In this document: one piece after another, positions 6,942 through 11,195 of the stretch | Numbering within the stretch: the stretch's first letter is position 1 | Layout of the letters: each line of letters begins with the position of its first letter | Origin: an uncultured Erysipelotrichaceae bacterium | Lineage (GTDB): Bacteria > Bacillota_I > Bacilli_A > RF39 > UBA660 | Direction: 5' to 3' | Length of the DNA stretch: 11,195 nucleotides | Assembly: GCA_902796215.1 (NCBI GenBank) | Contig: CADBNY010000001.1 | Coordinates: forward strand, 1 to 11,195 | Made by a program: the position numbers and the translations under genes | The notes under the pieces: generated by a model | The model's input: the letters and a program-made list of their open reading frames with translations, nothing else | Told to the model about the DNA's origin: nothing | Databases searched by the model: none

Positions 6942-7469
6942 ATGAAATTTGTAAATTATATTCGTGAACATTTAATTGTTGTTTTGTGTGGAACAATTGT
7001 ATGTATGTGTTTTGGATTTATTATTCTTTCTTTAGCATTTAAAAATGAAAAGAATTCAGTTTCTGTTTTTGATGTTTCTTTTGTTGATATTGAGAAAGAA
7101 TCTGCTGTTAAAGGTTCAGATATTGAACCAACAGCAACAACAGATATTTTAGATGGTGGTAAGAAAATAGATATGGATTTTACTTTAAGTGCTGTTCATG
7201 ATGAACTTACTTATCTTGTTACAATAAAAAATAAAGGGACAATGTCTGCTGAAATAGTTGATGTATTTGAAAGCCCAGATTATTCTATTTCTTCTTTTCA
7301 GAATATGATTACTCCTGTTTCTATTTCTTTATCTGATATTCGAGGTAAAGTTATTTCTGCGGGGGAATCAACGAGTTTAAAAATAGTTGTTTATTATCCT
7401 CCATCAAATTTAGAAATTAAGAAAAAGACTTTTCATTATAGTATTGGTTTGATTACAAAATCTCGTTAA
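6942..7469 (+). CDS. Membrane-anchored protein with Ig-like extracytoplasmic domain
   Basis: The 175-residue protein has a membrane helix at about 11-33 and an outer domain at about 43-172 that looks like an immunoglobulin-type beta sandwich. Alternating hydrophobic strands include LTYLVTIKNKGTMSAEIVDV, the 'Y-x-V-T-x-x-N-x-G' pattern of DUF11/CARDB-type or TasA/camelysin-like folds, and a late SLKIVVYYPP strand. This is a fold-level inference; no catalytic motif is seen. The ATG directly follows the preceding TGA, and AAGGTGA (6927-6933) is 8 bases before it, so it is the last gene of the division operon. A hairpin terminator follows. It resembles the anchored protein at 8923-9498 in design but not obviously in sequence. 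Confidence 0.75.
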   Translation: MKFVNYIREHLIVVLCGTIVCMCFGFIILSLAFKNEKNSVSVFDVSFVDIEKESAVKGSDIEPTATTDILDGGKKIDMDFTLSAVHDELTYLVTIKNKGTMSAEIVDVFESPDYSISSFQNMITPVSISLSDIRGKVISAGESTSLKIVVYYPPSNLEIKKKTFHYSIGLITKSR

Positions 7470-7486
7470 AAAGTCTCTTCTTTTAT

Positions 7487-7521
7487 TGATGTCCTTTATT
7501 GACAAGGATGTTGCTTTTTTT
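7487..7521 (+). terminator. Terminator of the mraZ operon, overlapping the next promoter
   Basis: Bases 7487-7496 can pair with 7504-7513 (10 pairs, several G-T) around a 7-base loop, followed by C and seven T residues (7515-7521). It sits 17 bases after the stop of the Ig-like gene. The loop contains most of the -35 box of the next promoter. Confidence 0.6.
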
Positions 7522-7528
7522 ATATAAT
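7499..7528 (+). promoter_or_regulatory. Consensus sigma-A promoter of the 7550-9498 operon
   Basis: A perfect TTGACA (7499-7504) and a perfect TATAAT (7523-7528) are 18 bp apart. Transcription should start near 7535, giving a leader of about 15 bases before the GTG at 7550. This promoter also rules out the upstream in-frame TTG at 7499 as a start. Confidence 0.85.
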
Positions 7529-7549
7529 CAAGGTGTAGGATGTGGTAAA

Positions 7550-8905
7550 GTGAAGTATAAGAAATTGATTATTTTTACAGTTTCTTTTCTTCTTGTATTA
7601 GCAATTATTTCTTTTTTTGGTGGAATTTATTTTCAAATAAATTCTAAGCCTAAAATTATTTTCAAAAAAAGTTTTGATGCTGCTATAGAGACCATTAATC
7701 AATATATTTTGCCTAGTGATGATTTGTTTGTTGGGGATAGTTTTACGATTGATAGTTTTCTTGATTTTAACTTAGATAGTGAATACTATTCAAAACAGGA
7801 TACTTTAGAAAATATTAAGAAGTATCATCTTATTCAAAATTTGAATCAGATGGACACTCATTTTCTTTTAATGCACAATGATGCTGATAAAATATTTTCT
7901 TTTCAACTTTCTCAATATATTGGTTCTGAGGAAATAAATACGGTTCATTTGTTAGTAGATGATGCTACGGAATACTATTTTGTTAATCAATTTATAGAAT
8001 ATTATATTAATAATGGGACTTGTAATTATTTTGAAACTTTAAATGGTGAGAACACTACTAAAGATAATATCGAATATTTATATTATTTTATTTTGAATTC
8101 AGTAAGAAATAATATTATGAAGGAACATTTTTCTCAATTTGAAGTGAAACAATCAGTAAATGGTAAGATACAAAAAGTACATAAAATATCTATTCAGTTT
8201 ACAGATTATTCTATCCATACTGTTCTTAATGGTGTTTTAAATGATTTGAAAAAGGATAAGAAATCTTATTTTATTTTAAAAAGTGTTTATAAGGATTTTT
8301 CTAAATATAAAATCAAAAAGTCTACCCATTTTTTAGATGAATCAGAGAGTTATACTTTAAATATTTATACTAGTAATTTTCTTTATAAACCTTTAAAATA
8401 TGAGGTGATTCATAATAATAAGATTCAATTAGGAAAGTTTTTTTGTGAAATGAATCATTCGTCTATTGATCTTTTTTATGAGGATAATTATTCGCATAAT
8501 TATCATATGGTTTCTACTTTAGATGGAAATAATATTAAAATGAAAGTTTTTAATTCTAATGATAAAAGGATAGGGGAATTTCATTTTGAAAGAGTCGATA
8601 ATGATATTATTGCTAATTTGTCATTTGATGATAATTATTTAAAATATGATTTTTTTTATTCTTCTAAAGTTTCAAAACTTAAAAAAAATCAAAGTTATTA
8701 TCGTGATAGAAAATTATCTTTTAAAATTGTAAGAGATAAAGTTGGTTTATTAAATGGTGATATTAAAGTTACTAGTAAAATGGAAAATAAAGTCAAGAAA
8801 ATAGAAAGTGTTTCTTCTACAAAATTATCATCAAGATTATCTGATAGTGAGAAAGAGTGCTTGAAAACAAGAAAGAATACAATTATGGCTCGATTAGAAA
8901 GATAA
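7550..8905 (+). CDS. Unrecognised signal-anchored extracytoplasmic protein, 451 residues
   Basis: I do not recognise this protein. It has a basic tail (MKYKK), one hydrophobic helix at about 6-28 with no lipobox cysteine, and a large outer region. The part at about 35-240 mixes helices and strands; from about 240 to 410 it is dominated by repeated strand-like Tyr/Phe/Ser/Asp stretches that suggest a large beta structure, perhaps resembling lipoprotein-type (LolA-like) folds, but this is only an impression. The last 40 residues are basic and low in complexity. No enzyme motif is visible. The GTG at 7550 is chosen because AGGA (7537-7540) lies 9 bases upstream and because more upstream starts fall in the promoter or before the expected transcript start. 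It heads a new operon and its stop precedes the next ATG by 17 bases. Confidence 0.75.
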   Translation: MKYKKLIIFTVSFLLVLAIISFFGGIYFQINSKPKIIFKKSFDAAIETINQYILPSDDLFVGDSFTIDSFLDFNLDSEYYSKQDTLENIKKYHLIQNLNQMDTHFLLMHNDADKIFSFQLSQYIGSEEINTVHLLVDDATEYYFVNQFIEYYINNGTCNYFETLNGENTTKDNIEYLYYFILNSVRNNIMKEHFSQFEVKQSVNGKIQKVHKISIQFTDYSIHTVLNGVLNDLKKDKKSYFILKSVYKDFSKYKIKKSTHFLDESESYTLNIYTSNFLYKPLKYEVIHNNKIQLGKFFCEMNHSSIDLFYEDNYSHNYHMVSTLDGNNIKMKVFNSNDKRIGEFHFERVDNDIIANLSFDDNYLKYDFFYSSKVSKLKKNQSYYRDRKLSFKIVRDKVGLLNGDIKVTSKMENKVKKIESVSSTKLSSRLSDSEKECLKTRKNTIMARLER

Positions 8906-8922
8906 GGAAAGAAGGTATATAT

Positions 8923-9498
8923 ATGGTGAAAATAGAAGATACTAAAAAGAAATCAACTAAAATTCCGTCAAAGGAAGAAAAGAAAGTTATTAATATGAAA
9001 CAAGCAAATAATGAGAAAAGAAGGTCTAATGTCTCTTATATCTTATTATGGATTTTGTTTGTTTTACTTTTTGGTTTGGTAGTAGGTTTAAGTGTTTTAG
9101 TTTATCAAAAAAAAGAAAAAACAAGAGATCAAGAAGTTGCTAATATAAGTATTCCAATTTCTAAAGTAGATTCTCATTTCTCATTTAATATTAATGCACT
9201 TAATTTATCTACATCAAATGATGAATATGTTTTTCGGGTTAGTAATTATAAAAATGATACGGTAGCTGATAAAGACTTAACATATAATATTACAATTCAA
9301 AATCCAACTGACGTTGTGATTAAACTTACTAAAGGGGATAGTGATAAAGATCTTATGGTAGAACAGGCAAGTACGGTTTTAGGATTACAAAATTTTTCTT
9401 CTCAAGAGAAAGAAGATGTTTATTATCATATTTCAGTTGTGAAAAAAGGGAAAAAGGTTGAAGCAAAAGATTTAATTTCTGTTATTATTACTAGTTAA
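8923..9498 (+). CDS. Membrane-anchored protein with Ig-like extracytoplasmic domain
   Basis: The protein has 191 residues. A long, highly charged cytoplasmic tail (1-36, Lys-rich) precedes one membrane helix at about 38-61. The outer part at about 72-190 has alternating strands including EYVFRVSNYKND and DLTYNITIQN, typical of an Ig-like beta sandwich of the TasA/camelysin or DUF11 kind; this is a fold inference. The family is not recognised. The ATG at 8923 follows GAAGGT (8911-8916) by 6 bases; an in-frame TTG at 8857 would lie inside the preceding gene and has no convincing ribosome site. It shares the operon of the 451-residue protein. The long charged tail could contact a cytoplasmic partner. 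Confidence 0.75.
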   Translation: MVKIEDTKKKSTKIPSKEEKKVINMKQANNEKRRSNVSYILLWILFVLLFGLVVGLSVLVYQKKEKTRDQEVANISIPISKVDSHFSFNINALNLSTSNDEYVFRVSNYKNDTVADKDLTYNITIQNPTDVVIKLTKGDSDKDLMVEQASTVLGLQNFSSQEKEDVYYHISVVKKGKKVEAKDLISVIITS

Positions 9499-9519
9499 AA
9501 TAGAAATTATTTTTTTTTA
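9497..9519 (+). terminator. Weak candidate terminator
   Basis: A 6-bp all-AT stem (9497-9502 with 9508-9513) is followed by T residues to 9518. The stem is too weak to be convincing alone; its place at the end of the operon is the main support. Confidence 0.35.
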
Positions 9520-9547
9520 GTGAATGCGTTTTTTTTATGAATGTATT

Positions 9548-9584
9548 TTAAAAAATTGACTTTTTTTGTTTATAATGATACACT
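9548..9584 (+). promoter_or_regulatory. Promoter region of the DUF1292 operon
   Basis: TTGACT (9556-9561) is 17 bp from TACACT (9579-9584), which carries the extended -10 element TGA just before it; the transcript would start near 9591. A perfect TATAAT at 9571-9576 is an alternative, but its best -35 at the right distance is only TTAAAA (9548-9553). Either would give a leader of some 30-40 bases. Confidence 0.65.
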
Positions 9585-9619
9585 TTGATAGAGTATGATA
9601 TAGTATGGAGGGGTTGTAA

Positions 9620-9916
9620 TTGACTTTTGATTTAGATAAGAAAAAAATTCAAATTCATAAGAATAATGAGGTAATTGAATATGATATTTTGTTTTCTTTT
9701 GATTCTATAGATACTAAAAAATCTTATTTTGCTTATACAAATCATACTTTTTCTTCAGATGGTCGAAAAAAAATTTATCTTTCTGCATATAATCCTATGA
9801 AATTAGGAATAGAATTAGAAAATATTGTTGATGAAAAAGAAATTCATATGATTCAAAATGTTTTATCTGAAATTGACAAAGCCTCAAAAAATAAGGGGGA
9901 AAAAGAGAATGATTAG
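9620..9916 (+). CDS. DUF1292 (YrzB-like) small cytosolic protein
   Basis: This 98-residue protein resembles Bacillus YrzB and other DUF1292 members in length and pattern. It has an acidic/basic start, then YDILFSFDSIDTKKSYFAYT (the family's 'LFTF...KSYV-YT' core), a strand like KKIYLSAYNP, and a late acidic DEKEIHMIQNVL helix. The biochemical role of the family is unknown. In many Bacillota it lies beside the Holliday-junction resolvase-like gene ruvX/yrrK, but not here. The start is TTG at 9620: GGAGGGG (9607-9613), one of the strongest ribosome sites in the window, is 6 bases upstream and no in-frame ATG fits. It overlaps the next gene by 8 bases. Confidence 0.8.
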   Translation: MTFDLDKKKIQIHKNNEVIEYDILFSFDSIDTKKSYFAYTNHTFSSDGRKKIYLSAYNPMKLGIELENIVDEKEIHMIQNVLSEIDKASKNKGEKEND

Positions 9917-11045
9917 TGGTACAGAAAGAATAGATAAGGAAAACTTGACTTTAGAACTTGATAGTATTTATGAACTTAGATCATTGTTGGAAAAATCTAC
10001 CGATTTTCAAAAAGAAGTTGATATTATTAATCAGTTGTCATCAAGGATAAAGCATTTAGAAAGTATGGTTTCTAAAATGGATAATCTAGGTAATAATCAT
10101 ACAAAACAATTAAATACTCACTTAAAAGAGTTACAGGACGATTTAAGGAAAGCAGCTGAGGAATATGATGACTCTTGTAGGAATTTGCAAGATCTTATTG
10201 AGAAACAGGACAAAGCAATTGATAATGATAATGGTTTATTAAGTGATGAAGAAATTCATAGTATACGGTTGGCATATTTAGAAAAAAAACTAGAGGAAAA
10301 TAGAAAATCTATTTTAATAAAGAATAAAATGGATCAAATAAGAAAGAAGTTAGAAGATTTACAAGAAGAAAATTCTCTTAATGAGGCAGACAGAAAAGAA
10401 GCTCAATTTAATAACGTAAAATTAAATTTAGATGATATAGAATTTTTATACTTTTTGGATACTGAATTTATTGAAAGAGGATTACCTTCCCTTTATATAG
10501 TTTCTTCTTCAACTTTTGATAAAATTCAAAAATGTATAAAAAAGCGTCCAGAAAAAATTGTTAATTCAAGTATTGAAAAGTTATATACACCTGGAGAAGT
10601 TCCAAAAGATATGGTGATGAAGATTGAATTGTCTGATGAGGAAAAAAAAGAATCTTTAGGTGAATTAGGTTCTTGTGTTTCTTCTATTATGAAGAAATTG
10701 ATGTCCGTTGAGAAAAATGAAAAAAGTGAATATCAAGCTACTAATATTCATGTTTCAGAATTTTTTAAGAATGAATTAGAAGAAAAAAAGTACAATTATG
10801 ATATTGTTTATTCTATGCCATGCACAGGTTTTGTATCTGATGATACTTTGTTTCAACTTTCTTCTTCTTTGATTCAAACAGTTGATATGAAAAATTATGC
10901 TACTAGGGTAAGGAATTCTATAATTAGAAATCTTTCTGAGGATGAAGTTGAACTTTTATTAGATTGGTATGAGAAATTAAAAAAAGAAGTTGGAGATTGC
11001 CCAATGATTCATAATTATATTTTTGATAATAATACTAATGAATAG
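9909..11045 (+). CDS. Unrecognised cytosolic coiled-coil protein, 378 residues
   Basis: I do not recognise this protein. There is no signal peptide or membrane helix. Residues about 20-175 are rich in Glu, Lys, Leu and Gln with heptad-like spacing and should form one or more long coiled coils. From about 180 onward the composition becomes mixed and globular, with hydrophobic stretches such as FLYFLDTEFIERGLPSLYIV and a late helix ending near residue 370. Three cysteines occur in the second half (in QKCIK, GSCVS and MPCTG), plus one near the C-terminus. No nucleotide-binding or nuclease motif is seen. The ATG at 9909 follows AAGGGGGA (9893-9900) by 8 bases and overlaps the DUF1292 stop by 8, so the two are translationally coupled. 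A structural or adaptor role is possible but unproven. Confidence 0.8.
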   Translation: MISGTERIDKENLTLELDSIYELRSLLEKSTDFQKEVDIINQLSSRIKHLESMVSKMDNLGNNHTKQLNTHLKELQDDLRKAAEEYDDSCRNLQDLIEKQDKAIDNDNGLLSDEEIHSIRLAYLEKKLEENRKSILIKNKMDQIRKKLEDLQEENSLNEADRKEAQFNNVKLNLDDIEFLYFLDTEFIERGLPSLYIVSSSTFDKIQKCIKKRPEKIVNSSIEKLYTPGEVPKDMVMKIELSDEEKKESLGELGSCVSSIMKKLMSVEKNEKSEYQATNIHVSEFFKNELEEKKYNYDIVYSMPCTGFVSDDTLFQLSSSLIQTVDMKNYATRVRNSIIRNLSEDEVELLLDWYEKLKKEVGDCPMIHNYIFDNNTNE

Positions 11046-11072
11046 AAAACTGAATGATATGGTTGAAGTTTG

Positions 11073-11110
11073 AATAAAAAATGGTATAATCCATTTTTTA
11101 TTTTTTTTAT
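11073..11110 (+). terminator. Strong intrinsic terminator after the coiled-coil gene
   Basis: Bases 11073-11084 pair perfectly with 11091-11102 (12 bp) around a TATAAT loop, and the T-rich run continues to 11110. The sequence is AT-rich except for the GG/CC pairs next to the loop. The complementary strand also ends in a T-rich run, so it could work in both directions. Confidence 0.85.
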
Positions 11111-11133
11111 TTAATAAAAATGTATTATGATGT

Positions 11134-11162
11134 TTGACTTTTCTATAAAAGCGACATATAAT
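11134..11162 (+). promoter_or_regulatory. Sigma-A promoter of the gene leaving the window
   Basis: TTGACT (11134-11139) and a perfect TATAAT (11157-11162) are 17 bp apart. The predicted transcript start near 11169 is again only about 13 bases before the ATG at 11182. Confidence 0.85.
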
Positions 11163-11181
11163 AAGCCACAAGGGGAGTTGT

Positions 11182-11195
11182 ATGAATACTGATTA
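11182..11195 (+). CDS. Start of a gene cut by the window end
   Basis: An ATG follows the strong ribosome site AGGGGAG (11171-11177) and a consensus promoter. Only the codons for M-N-T-D are present, so nothing can be said about the product. Confidence 0.6.

Noticed and set aside
7499..7549. TTG start for the 451-residue protein
   Set aside because: The TTG is the first half of a perfect -35 box, upstream of the expected transcript start.
9858..9908. Upstream TTG start for the coiled-coil protein
   Set aside because: It would overlap the DUF1292 gene by nearly 60 bases, whereas the ATG at 9909 has a strong, well-placed ribosome site.

Overview
The window is a strongly AT-rich stretch with every supported gene on the + strand, tightly packed and often overlapping by a few bases. 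It looks chromosomal and comes from a low-GC Bacillota-type bacterium. The evidence is YqeG and YqeH homologues, an mraZ-rsmH-ftsL-PBP block, a PBP with two C-terminal PASTA repeats, a DUF1292 (YrzB-like) protein, consensus sigma-A-type promoters and strong GGAGG-type ribosome sites. Codon TGA is a stop and Trp is TGG, so the code is standard, and the organism clearly makes peptidoglycan. An uncultivated gut Bacilli or Erysipelotrichia-like lineage would fit, but that placement is inference.

Layout. (1) 2-322: the 3' end of a polysaccharide deacetylase, closed by a hairpin terminator. (2) 363-2429: a promoter-led operon of a YqeG-like HAD phosphatase, the ribosome-assembly GTPase YqeH and a small type IV pilin-like protein with four cysteines, closed by an AT-rich hairpin. 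(3) 2430-7521: a division and cell-wall operon that opens with three 10-bp-phased AGTGG boxes (MraZ operator), then mraZ, rsmH, ftsL and a class B PBP. mraY, murD, ftsW and murG, which usually follow, are absent; two unrecognised membrane-anchored proteins follow instead, the second with an Ig-like outer domain. (4) 7499-9498: a consensus promoter, overlapping the previous terminator, drives a 451-aa signal-anchored protein and a second anchored Ig-like protein. (5) 9548-11110: a two-gene operon of a DUF1292 protein and an unrecognised coiled-coil cytosolic protein, ended by a strong terminator. (6) 11134-11195: a promoter, ribosome site and the first codons of a gene that leaves the window.

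How it fits together. MraZ regulates the division block. RsmH methylates 16S rRNA. FtsL and the PBP are core partners in septal peptidoglycan synthesis. The following anchored proteins are unknowns placed in or beside this operon and are candidates for envelope or division accessories. The most interesting points are this replacement of the mur/fts genes by anchored proteins, the orphan pilin-like gene in the yqeGH operon, and intergenic regions where a promoter is built into the preceding terminator hairpin. I see no mobile element, CRISPR array, tRNA or rRNA.
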